Source: Bacteriovoracaceae bacterium (lineage in GTDB: Bacteria > Bdellovibrionota > Bacteriovoracia > Bacteriovoracales > Bacteriovoracaceae). Taken from it: a stretch of 56,108 nt of DNA. Positions within the stretch are counted from its first letter, which is position 1. Every line of letters starts with the position of its first letter. Made by a program: the position numbers and the translations under genes. Under the pieces are notes generated by a model. That model was not told the DNA's origin and ran no database searches. It saw only the letters and a list, made by a program, of their open reading frames with translations. The DNA lies in assembly GCA_023954635.1 (NCBI GenBank), contig JAGSHI010000006.1, positions 1 to 56,108 of the forward strand, given 5' to 3'. Below, one piece after another: positions 45,996 to 54,045 of this stretch.

Positions 45996-46655
45996 TCAAT
46001 CGTTGGAAGTTGATTTTGTTCCAAGAAGATCCATAAGTTTTACAGAAAACTCATCTATCTCATTAATAATTTTCTCAGACTTAGCAGCTAAAAAAGTATG
46101 TAACATCATAATTGAAATAGCGGCGAGTAATCCAAGAAAGGTTGTATTCATGGCCTTTGAAATACCTGTTGCAAGTAGTTCTGCCTTTTGAGCAGGATCT
46201 GCAGCAGCAACAGCAGAAAAAGATTGAATCAGACCTTGGATCGTTCCAAGTAGTCCAAAGAGAGTTGAGATGTTTGCAATAAGTTGAAGATAATTCAATC
46301 TAAGTTCTACCTTAGGTATAACCTCCAATGCCGTAGCATCAATTGCATTTTGAATTTGTTGTTGTTTTTGTCCATTCCTTTTAAGTCCAGACTTTAAAAC
46401 TTTTGGAAGAGCAGCAATACTTCCTGAGCAAACTCTAATTGCTCCTTGAATATCATTGCTTAAAATATACCTTTGAAGTTCGTTCATAAAACTAGCTCCA
46501 TCGACGTCCATTTTAAATGAAAGTTTCATAAATCTTTCAAGACTTATGGCTATCCCTATGGCCCAGATAATGAGTATGACCCACATGAATACTCCGCCGC
46601 TTTGGATAAATCCTGCGACACTATTAATTGATGTTGTAACGGTAGTCCCTTCCAT
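45996..46655 (-). CDS. TolQ/ExbB/MotA-type proton channel subunit (AglR-like)
   Basis: Inner-membrane proton channel that forms the stator with the two TolR-like proteins. A first membrane segment is near residues 18-40 (GGVFMWVILIIWAIGIAISLERFMKL). After a cytosolic domain come the two family segments, NISTLFGLLGTIQGLIQSFSAVAAADP and LLATGISKAMNTTFLGLLAAISIMMLHTFLA, with the conserved Gly and Thr residues of TolQ/ExbB. 219 residues is normal. SD AAGGAGA precedes ATG 46655. The 137-base region upstream has no clear promoter to my eye. The gene order R-Q-S equals the Myxococcus gliding motor. Confidence 0.92.
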   Translation of the reverse strand: MEGTTVTTSINSVAGFIQSGGVFMWVILIIWAIGIAISLERFMKLSFKMDVDGASFMNELQRYILSNDIQGAIRVCSGSIAALPKVLKSGLKRNGQKQQQIQNAIDATALEVIPKVELRLNYLQLIANISTLFGLLGTIQGLIQSFSAVAAADPAQKAELLATGISKAMNTTFLGLLAAISIMMLHTFLAAKSEKIINEIDEFSVKLMDLLGTKSTSND

Positions 46656-46792
46656 GGAAGCAATCTCCTTGTTCTAAAACGAAGTGGCTTTTTAAGTACT
46701 TAACTCTATTTTAAATGATTTTGGTGAGATAACACCTGAATTTTACTTCGAGGAACAAATTTCCTGTTTTTGACTGAGCAAATGAATCAGGA

Positions 46793-47374
46793 TTAATAAT
46801 TTTCTGGATAAATTTTTCTTTCGATACCTTCAATAAAAGTATGAATTATTTTTATGTGAACTTCTTGCACCCTGTCTGAGACGTTCGATTGAACTATGAG
46901 TGGAATATCAACCATGTCTTTTAGCTGACCACCACTCTTACCTAAAAGACCAACTGTTTTGATCCCTTGTGATTTTGCGAATTCAACGGCCCTGATAATA
47001 TTTTTAGAATTTCCACTGGTTGAAATTGCAAGTAAGCAATCTCCAGATTTGGCCCAACCTTCTAAGTATCTTGAAAAAACAAACTCATAACCATAGTCAT
47101 TTGCAACACAAGAAAGATGAGAAGGGTCTGAAATCGCAACAGCAGGAATAGCTTTTCTATCTTTTCGAAAACGCCCAGTAAGTTCTTCAGCAAAGTGCAT
47201 GGAGTCGCACATGCTTCCACCATTTCCACAGCTAAAGATTCTTCCGTCTTCACTTAAACTTCTTACAAATAATTCAATAGCATTATCCATCTTAGAAATA
47301 TTTTCTTTATCTTCAATGAATGATTGAATTGTTGAGAGTGCTTCTGTGAGAGAGTCTTGAATGAACTGGGACAT
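46793..47374 (-). CDS. gmhA: Phosphoheptose isomerase (sedoheptulose 7-phosphate isomerase)
   Basis: SIS-domain enzyme of the first step of ADP-heptose synthesis for the LPS inner core. Diagnostic parts are FSCGNGGSMCDSMHFAEELTGRFRKDRKAIPAVAISDPSHLSCVANDYGYE, then LLAISTSGNSKNIIRAVEFAKSQGIKTVGLLGKSGG and the C-terminal metal-site region VQEVHIKIIHTFIEGIE. 193 residues is normal. It lies between trxA and the motor operon on the minus strand. A heptosyltransferase-like gene occurs at 19463 in the same window. Confidence 0.94.
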   Translation of the reverse strand: MSQFIQDSLTEALSTIQSFIEDKENISKMDNAIELFVRSLSEDGRIFSCGNGGSMCDSMHFAEELTGRFRKDRKAIPAVAISDPSHLSCVANDYGYEFVFSRYLEGWAKSGDCLLAISTSGNSKNIIRAVEFAKSQGIKTVGLLGKSGGQLKDMVDIPLIVQSNVSDRVQEVHIKIIHTFIEGIERKIYPENY

Positions 47375-47424
47375 AAGAAAACTATTCCTTAAGAATATAG
47401 GGGAGGAGAACTCCCCTGTTACAA

Positions 47425-47748
47425 TTAAGCCAACTCTTCTAAAGACTTTTTGATTTCATCTTTTGATTGAAGACCAACAAGAGTTTTTGCAGCTTCACCA
47501 TCTTTAAAAAAGATCATCGTAGGAATTCCACGAATTCCATATTTCTGCGCGAGCTCGCTGTTCTCGTCGACATTAACTTTTACTACCGCAGCTTTTTCTC
47601 CAAGCTCTGTAGCTACTTCATCTAGAACTGGTCCAAGTTGACGACAAGGTCCACACCACTCGGCCCAAAAATCAACAAGTACAGGTCTATTAGAATTTAA
47701 AACTTCATTTTCAAAATTATTTTGATCAACTTTTCCAACTTGACTCAT
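47425..47748 (-). CDS. trxA: Thioredoxin
   Basis: Cytosolic disulfide reductase. The active site FWAEWCGPCRQLGPVLDEVA is canonical (Cys32, Cys35), followed by KVNVDENSELAQKYGIRGIPTMIFFKDGE with the cis-Pro of the fold and LVGLQSKDEIKKSLEEL. Length 107 is exact for TrxA. SD GGAGG with an 8-base spacing precedes ATG 47748. A hairpin followed by T residues stands directly before the SD. gmhA follows 50 bases downstream and may be co-transcribed. Confidence 0.97.
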   Translation of the reverse strand: MSQVGKVDQNNFENEVLNSNRPVLVDFWAEWCGPCRQLGPVLDEVATELGEKAAVVKVNVDENSELAQKYGIRGIPTMIFFKDGEAAKTLVGLQSKDEIKKSLEELA

Positions 47749-47764
47749 GAGTCCTCCAAAACAA

Positions 47765-47781
47765 AACCGGCCCTACCGGTT
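47765..47781 (-). promoter_or_regulatory. Attenuator-like hairpin in the trxA leader
   Basis: On the minus strand AACCGG and CCGGTT (47781-47776 and 47770-47765) form a 6-bp GC-rich stem over a 5-base loop, directly followed by TTGTTTT and then the trxA SD GGAGG. The hairpin plus T-rich run resembles a small terminator placed in the leader. Confidence 0.45.
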
Positions 47782-47796
47782 AGTACTATTAGCCTG

Positions 47797-47814
47797 AATA
47801 TTATCTATAATATT
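47797..47814. repeat. 8+8 palindrome in the trxA/RDD intergenic region
   Basis: AATATTAT and ATAATATT are perfect inverted repeats with a 2-base spacer. The site overlaps possible -10 sequences for both directions (TATAAT on plus at 47806-47811). It could be an operator for the divergent pair. In AT-rich DNA such palindromes also arise by chance. Confidence 0.35.
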
Positions 47815-47921
47815 AAGGACTTGATGTACAGCCTGATCAATTCATAAACAAAGTGGCCAAAAGGTTAAAAAGAAATATATGCCTATTATTCATAGTAAAT
47901 CCAGTAGGATAGAATAAGAGT

Positions 47922-48422
47922 ATGGACAGAAAATACCTTTTAAAAAGTTCGATCAAAGTAGCACGAGTTTCTAGGCTAGTTGCCAAGGCAATTGACCTCT
48001 TTATTGTGCTTATTTTATCGATATTTATTTATCCTCTTGGAATCATATTGTCTGTGGCCTATATCGCCATTTCTGACTCTCTGCAAAACGGGCAAAGTGT
48101 TGGAAAGAAGTTTATGGGGTTTGCCGTGATTAGCCTGGAGGATGGAAAACCCTGTTCAGTTAAGCAATCCGCAATCAGAAACCTTCCCATTATCATTCCA
48201 CTTGGAATTGCAATTGTACCTATTTGGGGGTGGATCTTTGCCTTTCTTTTAGGAGTTCCCCTTATACTTTTAGAAGTTTATCTTCTTTATAAGTTGGACT
48301 CAGGGCATCGTTTAGGTGATGTAATGGCAGATACATCTGTTATGGCCAACGACGGAAGCCAAGTTCAAATAAAAAAGCGAAAAGACTCTTGGTTTGAAGA
48401 GAGTCAACCAACAATTCAATAG
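47922..48422 (+). CDS. RDD family membrane protein
   Basis: RDD proteins are small membrane proteins, some linked to ion exchange; the function here is unknown. The Arg-Asp-Asp-type start is seen as SRLVAKAIDLFIVLILSIFIYPLG, followed by the conserved GQSVGKKFMGFAVISLEDGKPCSVKQSAIRNLP and a pair of membrane segments (IPLGIAIVPIWGWIFAFLLGVPLILLEVYLL), then SGHRLGDVMADTSV. 166 residues. polA begins 68 bases downstream behind an SD-masking hairpin. Confidence 0.85.
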   Translation: MDRKYLLKSSIKVARVSRLVAKAIDLFIVLILSIFIYPLGIILSVAYIAISDSLQNGQSVGKKFMGFAVISLEDGKPCSVKQSAIRNLPIIIPLGIAIVPIWGWIFAFLLGVPLILLEVYLLYKLDSGHRLGDVMADTSVMANDGSQVQIKKRKDSWFEESQPTIQ

Positions 48423-48465
48423 TTCGCAATTCGTCTTTCTAGCATGCTCTGCAAATGGTAAAACA

Positions 48466-48484
48466 CCTCTGAACTAATCAGAGG
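48466..48484 (+). promoter_or_regulatory. Hairpin enclosing the polA ribosome binding site
   Basis: CCTCTGA (48466-48472) pairs perfectly with TCAGAGG (48478-48484) over a 5-base loop. The polA SD AGAGGA (48480-48485) lies in the 3' arm, so the folded RNA would block initiation at ATG 48491. TTTTC follows, too short for a good terminator. Confidence 0.6.
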
Positions 48485-48490
48485 ATTTTC

Positions 48491-51208
48491 ATGCATAAAC
48501 GTCTCATTATCATTGATGTAAGTAATTTTATTTTCCGTGCCTTTTTTGCCATTCGGCCACTGACTGCTCCAGATGGAACACCAGTCAATGCAGTCCATGG
48601 CGTCCTCTCCATGCTACTTAAAATTTTTAGCGTGTATCGACCGACTCATGTTTTTGTTGCAAAAGATACTGCTGGTGGGTCGTTTCGAAATGAACTCTAT
48701 GATGAATACAAGGCCAATAGATCTGAGCCACCTGAAGACCTCGTTCCACAGTTTGCTTTAATAAGAGAACTTTTAGAGAAAATGAATTTGCCTTCCTTTG
48801 AACATAATGACTATGAGGCAGACGATATTATTGGATCGGCTTGTGTCCAATGGAAAAATGATTTTGATGAAATTCTCATAGCCTCTGGTGATAAAGATCT
48901 TATGCAGTTTGTAGATGGTCCAATCAAAATGCTGGATACGATGAAAGAAAAAATCTATGACAAAGACGGTGTTTTTGAAAAAATGGGAGTACGTCCAGAT
49001 CAAATCGTCGACTACTTATCAATCGTAGGAGACGCCTCTGATAATATTCCAGGTATGAGAGGAATTGGAGCTAAGGGTGCTGCTAAACTTCTAGAACAAT
49101 ACGATACATTGGAAAAATGTATTGAAAATAAAGATGAGATGAAAGGAAAAAGATTAACTAATGCTTTTGAAAATCACCTTGAGGATGCCCTTCTTTCGAA
49201 AAAGTTAGTCCAAATTGTAACTGATATGGAACTAGGTCATGGGCCAAATGATACAGAATACTCTTTTTATCCCAACGATGAACTTATGACGTTCATGAAA
49301 GACCTTAACTTTAAATCGTTTATCAAAAAGCTAGACGAAATGAAGTTACAGGAACACAGAGCTTCAACTAGCGATAGTGAGAGTGATGAAGAATCAAGCT
49401 TTGTTGATTTAGATTCTGAAAAAGAATCAATTAGTTTTAATCATACCTTAGTGTCTGAAGAGAATTTTGAGACACTTATGGAGAAAATTAAGTCTTGCTC
49501 TGCCTTAAGCATGCACACTGAATACACTTCTGAAGATATTTTTGAAAGAAGGGTGCTCGGTATCTCTGTGGCCATTGAGGAAACAGAAAGTTTTTATCTC
49601 CCTTTTAGACATGAAGGGGGAGGCAATTTAACAAATAAACACTTTTTTGAGCTTATTGAAAACACATGGTCAAATGAGAATATGGAAATCTGCTCTGAGC
49701 ACACAAAGAGGGACATGTCTCACGCTGTTCAGATAGAAAGAGATTTCGTTGCACAGAGGTTTGATATCACACAAGCTCACTATGTCGTCGACAGTAGTGG
49801 AAAGCATAGTATCGATGATCAAAGTATGTTCTTTTTCGATCATGAATTAAAAAAGCTTGATACTAAAAAAAGAATTCTGACGGAATTCTCCTCTGAAGAT
49901 CTTTTAAGTTTTGCAGGGGATAGAGCATGCATGACCTTAAAGCTAGCAACAAAACTTAAGCAAGAACTTGAAAGACTAGATTTAGAAAAAATCTATTATG
50001 AGTTAGACGATCTTCTCATTCCAATCCTCGCGAGAATGGAAAAAGAAGGTATTTATATCGATATAGATTTCTTTAAGAAGATGGAAATTGATCTGGCTTC
50101 TCAATTGGAGTCTATTCAAAACAAAGTAGATAAACACTCTGAAAGCAGTGTTAATTTGAATAGTCCAAAGCAGGTTGGAAATCTCCTTTTTGAAGAGCTT
50201 GCTCTCCCTGTTGTTAAGAAAACTAAAACGGGATTTTCTACTGACTCTGAAGTTCTTGAAGACCTTGACTCGCGTAATATGTCAGAAGTTCCAGGACTTA
50301 TTCTTCAGTACCGCGAATTAGGGAAACTACATTCTACCTATGTAAAAGCACTCCCAACTCTTGTTAATCCACACGATGGAAGACTACACACCAATTTTAA
50401 TCAGCATGTAGCAGCTACAGGAAGATTAAGTTCTGTGAATCCAAATCTTCAGAATATTCCAATGAGAACAGAGCTGGGGAGACAGATCAGAAAAGGTTTT
50501 CTTCCTAAGAAAGGTTATAAGTTACTTGGAGCAGATTACTCTCAAGTTGAACTTAGGATTCTGGCCCACTTTAGTGGTGATAAAACGATGATAAAAGCCT
50601 TTAGAGATAATATTGATATTCACTCCCAAACGGCCTCTGAAGTTTTAGGTGTTGATGTTGAAAATGTCTCTAAAGAAGATAGAAGTAAAGCGAAAGCTGT
50701 TAACTTTGGACTGATGTATGGTCAGTCTTCTTTTGGGCTAGCAAAGGCATTAAAGATTAGTCGAAAAGATGCAAAAGATTATATTACAAAATATTTCGAA
50801 AGGTTTTCAAAAGTAAAATCTTATCTAGATGAACTTAAAGAGTATGCTGAACAAAAAGGTTACTCTCAAACTCTATTTGGAAGAAAAAGGTTCTTACCTG
50901 ATATTCACTCTAAAAATCGAACTATTAAAGCTAACGCCGAAAGAATATCGGTAAATAGTCCAATTCAAGGGACAGCAGCTGATATCATTAAAATGGCCAT
51001 GATTAAGATTCAAGCGGACCTAGATGAGAACAAACTCAAAACTAAAATGATTCTTCAGGTACACGATGAATTGATTTTTGAGGTTCCGGATAATGAAATT
51101 GATCAAGTTTCGAAGATCGTAAGGGAAGGAATGGAAAATGTGGTAGAATTAAAAGTACCACTAGCAGTAGACATGGGAATTGGGAGTAATTGGTACGATT
51201 TAAAATGA
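48491..51208 (+). CDS. polA: DNA polymerase I
   Basis: Repair and Okazaki-fragment polymerase. The 5'-3' nuclease domain (1-290) is intact, with LIIIDVSNFIFRAFF, YEADDIIGSA, ASGDKDLMQFVD and GDASDNIPGMRGIGAKGAAKLL. The polymerase domain (about 500-905) has LGADYSQVELRILAHFSGD (Asp682), AKAVNFGLMYGQS and LQVHDELIFEV (Asp859). The central 3'-5' exonuclease-like domain is degenerate: the DTE motif reads HTE (342-344), Asp408 remains, and the YxxxD motif reads FAGDR (474-478). Proofreading is therefore probably lost, as in Bacillus and Thermus Pol I. 905 residues. The TGA overlaps the next ATG. Confidence 0.96.
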   Translation: MHKRLIIIDVSNFIFRAFFAIRPLTAPDGTPVNAVHGVLSMLLKIFSVYRPTHVFVAKDTAGGSFRNELYDEYKANRSEPPEDLVPQFALIRELLEKMNLPSFEHNDYEADDIIGSACVQWKNDFDEILIASGDKDLMQFVDGPIKMLDTMKEKIYDKDGVFEKMGVRPDQIVDYLSIVGDASDNIPGMRGIGAKGAAKLLEQYDTLEKCIENKDEMKGKRLTNAFENHLEDALLSKKLVQIVTDMELGHGPNDTEYSFYPNDELMTFMKDLNFKSFIKKLDEMKLQEHRASTSDSESDEESSFVDLDSEKESISFNHTLVSEENFETLMEKIKSCSALSMHTEYTSEDIFERRVLGISVAIEETESFYLPFRHEGGGNLTNKHFFELIENTWSNENMEICSEHTKRDMSHAVQIERDFVAQRFDITQAHYVVDSSGKHSIDDQSMFFFDHELKKLDTKKRILTEFSSEDLLSFAGDRACMTLKLATKLKQELERLDLEKIYYELDDLLIPILARMEKEGIYIDIDFFKKMEIDLASQLESIQNKVDKHSESSVNLNSPKQVGNLLFEELALPVVKKTKTGFSTDSEVLEDLDSRNMSEVPGLILQYRELGKLHSTYVKALPTLVNPHDGRLHTNFNQHVAATGRLSSVNPNLQNIPMRTELGRQIRKGFLPKKGYKLLGADYSQVELRILAHFSGDKTMIKAFRDNIDIHSQTASEVLGVDVENVSKEDRSKAKAVNFGLMYGQSSFGLAKALKISRKDAKDYITKYFERFSKVKSYLDELKEYAEQKGYSQTLFGRKRFLPDIHSKNRTIKANAERISVNSPIQGTAADIIKMAMIKIQADLDENKLKTKMILQVHDELIFEVPDNEIDQVSKIVREGMENVVELKVPLAVDMGIGSNWYDLK

Positions 51209-52095
51209 AATCATTGATAAAAAATGCCATTGTCATTGCCTCTATAACGTTAATTCTAACATTTTCAGGTTTCCTCTACTTTAAAGGGGGAGAGTTTGTT
51301 GCTTCTTTCCTTCTTCCTGTTTGGAGCCCTCCTGTTGTTGCCGTTTTTCCAACTGACATAAAAATTAAAAAAAATGATTGTAATATAACTATCCCTGTTG
51401 AAATCGAAGGAGCTAAATACAAGTTTCTTTTGGATACAAACAGACCATTCTCTATGGGCGTTTTGGATAAGCTAAAATTTAAAAAAACCAGAATTGAGTT
51501 AATACCAGGGGTTTTCGGATTTGGTCTGGTCGAAAATATAAAGATTGGAACGATGGGCTTTCGGCATGTCCGACTTCCGCTTCTTGGAAACAAAAAGATA
51601 AAAGGGTTTCGCTTAAATAATATCCCAGAAGGTTATGATGGCGTACTTGGGAATGATTTTATTTTTAATGTTAATCTCACTTTAGATTTAAAAAGAGGAA
51701 CCGCAAGACTGAATAAACCTCTCTCAAAACCTCTGGGCGAGAAGGTAATAGAAGTTAAAATGAAAACTGACCTTATTCCCCTCCTGCCTCTAGTGAGTGT
51801 GGATTACCTTGGTAAGGAAGTTAAGCTTCAGCTTAAAACTTCAGAACAAAAAACCTTCATAAGATTCAAAGAACATTTAGCTGAACAAGCGGTTGAAGAA
51901 TCTAAAGGAGATGAAGAGGCCGATCCGACGGCTGTAACGATTGGTAATGAAAGTATTTATAATTTCAAAAAAACTAAAAATAGCTTTACAGAAAAATATA
52001 TTGGGCCTGATGGAGTGCTGGGATGTGAAATGCTAAAATACTTCTCAAAGGTTGGTCTTGATTATAAGTCGGGAAGACTATTTGTTGTCTTGTAA
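51205..52095 (+). CDS. Membrane-anchored, duplicated retropepsin-like protein, possibly inactive
   Basis: An N-terminal membrane anchor (AIVIASITLILTFSGFLYF, about 8-26) leads two related aspartyl-protease-like lobes. Lobe 1: ITIPVEIEGAKYKFLLDTNRPFS with the catalytic triplet as DTN (77-79) and YDGVLGNDFIFNVNLTLDLKRGTARL (144-169). Lobe 2: LPLVSVDYLGKEVKLQLKTSEQKTF with KTS (211-213) in the same place and PDGVLGCEMLKYFSKVGLDYKSGRL (268-291). The retropepsin DTG is thus altered in lobe 1 and lost in lobe 2. ATG 51205 overlaps the polA stop (ATGA). The 3' end overlaps the convergent ClC gene by 18 bases. Confidence 0.65.
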   Translation: MKSLIKNAIVIASITLILTFSGFLYFKGGEFVASFLLPVWSPPVVAVFPTDIKIKKNDCNITIPVEIEGAKYKFLLDTNRPFSMGVLDKLKFKKTRIELIPGVFGFGLVENIKIGTMGFRHVRLPLLGNKKIKGFRLNNIPEGYDGVLGNDFIFNVNLTLDLKRGTARLNKPLSKPLGEKVIEVKMKTDLIPLLPLVSVDYLGKEVKLQLKTSEQKTFIRFKEHLAEQAVEESKGDEEADPTAVTIGNESIYNFKKTKNSFTEKYIGPDGVLGCEMLKYFSKVGLDYKSGRLFVVL

Positions 52096-53847
52096 CTTTT
52101 CTGTTAATTCTTCAATCTCATTTTCATCATCATCTTGAATATGATACCCAAACTGACTCACGATATTTTCAGCCGTAATAATTCCAATCAACCTTTTGTC
52201 ATTTAGACGACTCACTACAGGTAGTCTCGAGATCTGAAATTTCTTTAACTTATGAAATGCAACTAATAGAGATTGGTCTTGATAAATATGTACAATTCTT
52301 TTTGTACAAATCTCTTCAATTTTTATGTCTTTATTCTCTTTAGCAAAGTTTTGTCCGATCTCATTAATAGAAATCATTCCAATTAGATTTCCATTTTTTA
52401 GAACTGGATAACCTGAAAAGTGTTTTCCTTTAATCTTTTCGACAACAGCGGCAACAGTATCTTTGGCATCAAGAGTAAAAACTTGATCGATCATAGCATC
52501 TTCGACGAGAAGAGTTTCTAGTACTTCATTATCGTCTCGAGTGGGAAGATGAATTCCATCTTGCTCTGAAATCTTTTCGTAAATAGAACCTGATGTGAGT
52601 TTAGAGCTGATTGAATAACTAATGATATTAGCAATCATTAAGGGCAACATAATATTGTAATCTCTAGTAAGCTCAAAAACCATAATGATGGAAGTAAAGG
52701 GAGCTCTAATAACTGCCGCAAAATAAGCACCCATTCCAACTAAGGCATAAGCTCCTGCGTTTGAAGTAATATTAGGAAATAAGTCTTGAGCCATACTACC
52801 AATAAAACTTCCAACCATGGCCCCCATTAAAAGTGTCGGAAGAAAGAGGCCTCCACTAATGCCACTAGAATAGCAAAGGCTTGTAATGAGAAACTTCATT
52901 GCAAAAAGCCAAAGGATTGTTTTCCAATCTAAAATTAGCGAAAGTAAGGCTTCTTCGATCGTATGGTGACCAGAACCTAATGCTTCTGGTGCAATATAGG
53001 AAACTCCGGCGATTAAAAAAATGGTGATCATCATTATAGTAAGTTTATGACCTTTAAATAGTTTTAAACTCATGGCCCTCGTTTTTAGGACTGAACTCAT
53101 CCAAAGAGGACCGATGAAAGCGCATGCAATTCCTACCAATATGAAAAAAACAAGCTCTCTCGGGTCTTTTAAACTATAGGCAAGTTCACTGAACATGGGG
53201 TGATTACCCTGAAGTGCTGAAGCTGTAATTGATGCTGTTACTGAAGATATAATGATGGAGCCCAGAACTTTTGCATTGAGATCTCCCACAATTTCTTCGA
53301 GTGTAAAAACGACAGCCGCTATAGGTGTATTAAAGCCAGCGGCAATTCCACCGGCAGCTCCAACGGCAACGAGTGCTTTAACTCTCTTTTTGGACATTGA
53401 AAAAAAGTTTCCAAAAAACGAACCAATCCCCGCTGCAATGGTAACGGTTGGCCCTTCTCTTCCTAGTGAAACTCCTGTTGAAAGACTCAAAACAGTAGTT
53501 AATAGTTTTGCGATTGTTGAGCCGAGAGTAATATTTCCGTGATAGACAGCGAGAGCTACCCTAACTCCAGGGATTCCTGAACCTGAAGTTGATGGAAAAA
53601 TCCTCGTGGTAATAAATCCACTTATAAAGATAGCAGCTCCAGCATATAGAAATGCTTCAAAGGTGAAGGTTTTATTCGTCCCAAAAAAATCTGTCAGATA
53701 GTAGGTGGCCTTGTGTAGGAAAACAGCGACGATCGCAGCTGAAACTCCAGTCAGTAGGGTTAAGACAAAATAGGTCCTTTCTTCTGTGATTTCGTTTTGA
53801 ATCAGCTTCTTAAAGATAGGAAATTTCCACAATTGGGGGATTTTCAC
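52078..53847 (-). CDS. ClC-type chloride channel/antiporter with CBS domains
   Basis: Membrane chloride transporter. Selectivity-filter motifs are GSGIPGVR (89-96), GREGPTVTIAAG with the gating Glu131, and GGLFLPTLLMGAMVGSFIG. FTLEEIVGD carries acidic residues at the place of the internal proton-path Glu of ClC exchangers, so H+/Cl- exchange is possible. A C-terminal CBS pair (about 440-560) includes VEDAMIDQVFTLDAKDTVAAVVEKIK and KRLIGIITAENIVSQFG. I choose GTG 53847 with SD AAAGG; a GTG at 53877 has no SD. 589 residues. Single gene, divergent from groESL. Confidence 0.92.
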   Translation of the reverse strand: MKIPQLWKFPIFKKLIQNEITEERTYFVLTLLTGVSAAIVAVFLHKATYYLTDFFGTNKTFTFEAFLYAGAAIFISGFITTRIFPSTSGSGIPGVRVALAVYHGNITLGSTIAKLLTTVLSLSTGVSLGREGPTVTIAAGIGSFFGNFFSMSKKRVKALVAVGAAGGIAAGFNTPIAAVVFTLEEIVGDLNAKVLGSIIISSVTASITASALQGNHPMFSELAYSLKDPRELVFFILVGIACAFIGPLWMSSVLKTRAMSLKLFKGHKLTIMMITIFLIAGVSYIAPEALGSGHHTIEEALLSLILDWKTILWLFAMKFLITSLCYSSGISGGLFLPTLLMGAMVGSFIGSMAQDLFPNITSNAGAYALVGMGAYFAAVIRAPFTSIIMVFELTRDYNIMLPLMIANIISYSISSKLTSGSIYEKISEQDGIHLPTRDDNEVLETLLVEDAMIDQVFTLDAKDTVAAVVEKIKGKHFSGYPVLKNGNLIGMISINEIGQNFAKENKDIKIEEICTKRIVHIYQDQSLLVAFHKLKKFQISRLPVVSRLNDKRLIGIITAENIVSQFGYHIQDDDENEIEELTEKLQDNK

Positions 53848-53892
53848 TAAATGATGACCTTTTGTCGCGTCGCGCACTCTGGATTATTTAAC

Positions 53893-53918
53893 CTTGAAGT
53901 TCAAATTACACCCACTTA
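53893..53918 (+). promoter_or_regulatory. Heat-shock (sigma-32-like) promoter candidate upstream of groES
   Basis: CTTGAAG (53893-53899) and CCCACTTA (53911-53918) are 11 bases apart, close to the sigma-32 pattern CTTGAAA-N(11-16)-CCCCATnT. The resulting leader would be about 180 bases. Moderate match only. Confidence 0.3.
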
Positions 53919-53981
53919 GGACTCATGTGAAGAGAGAACAATTTGGTAAATATAAGTAATTATTAACACAGGCTAAGTTTT

Positions 53982-54009
53982 TATCAAATAACCCTATTTT
54001 CTTTTGATA
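53982..54009. repeat. Inverted repeat upstream of the groESL promoter
   Basis: TATCAAA (53982-53988) and TTTGATA (54003-54009) are perfect inverted repeats with 14 bases between, so their centres are two helical turns apart. They end 8 bases before the TTGACA at 54018. The CIRCE heat-shock operator is not present, so this may be the site of another regulator. Confidence 0.4.
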
Positions 54010-54017
54010 GAGGACCC

Positions 54018-54045
54018 TTGACACCTGTATGTTCGCTACTACTTT
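54018..54045 (+). promoter_or_regulatory. Sigma-70-type promoter candidate of groESL
   Basis: A consensus -35 TTGACA (54018-54023) is followed after 16 bases by a weak -10 TACTTT (54040-54045). Transcription would start near 54052. An imperfect AT-rich palindrome AGAATTATATATAGTTCT (54067-54084) lies in the leader just before SD AAGGAGGAG (54088-54096). Confidence 0.5.

Noticed and set aside
46751-46770. AGGAA/TTCCT hairpin with GTTTTT on the plus strand, considered as a terminator
   Set aside because: It points in the plus direction, where no gene needs termination (both flanking genes are on the minus strand), and the stem is only 5 bp.
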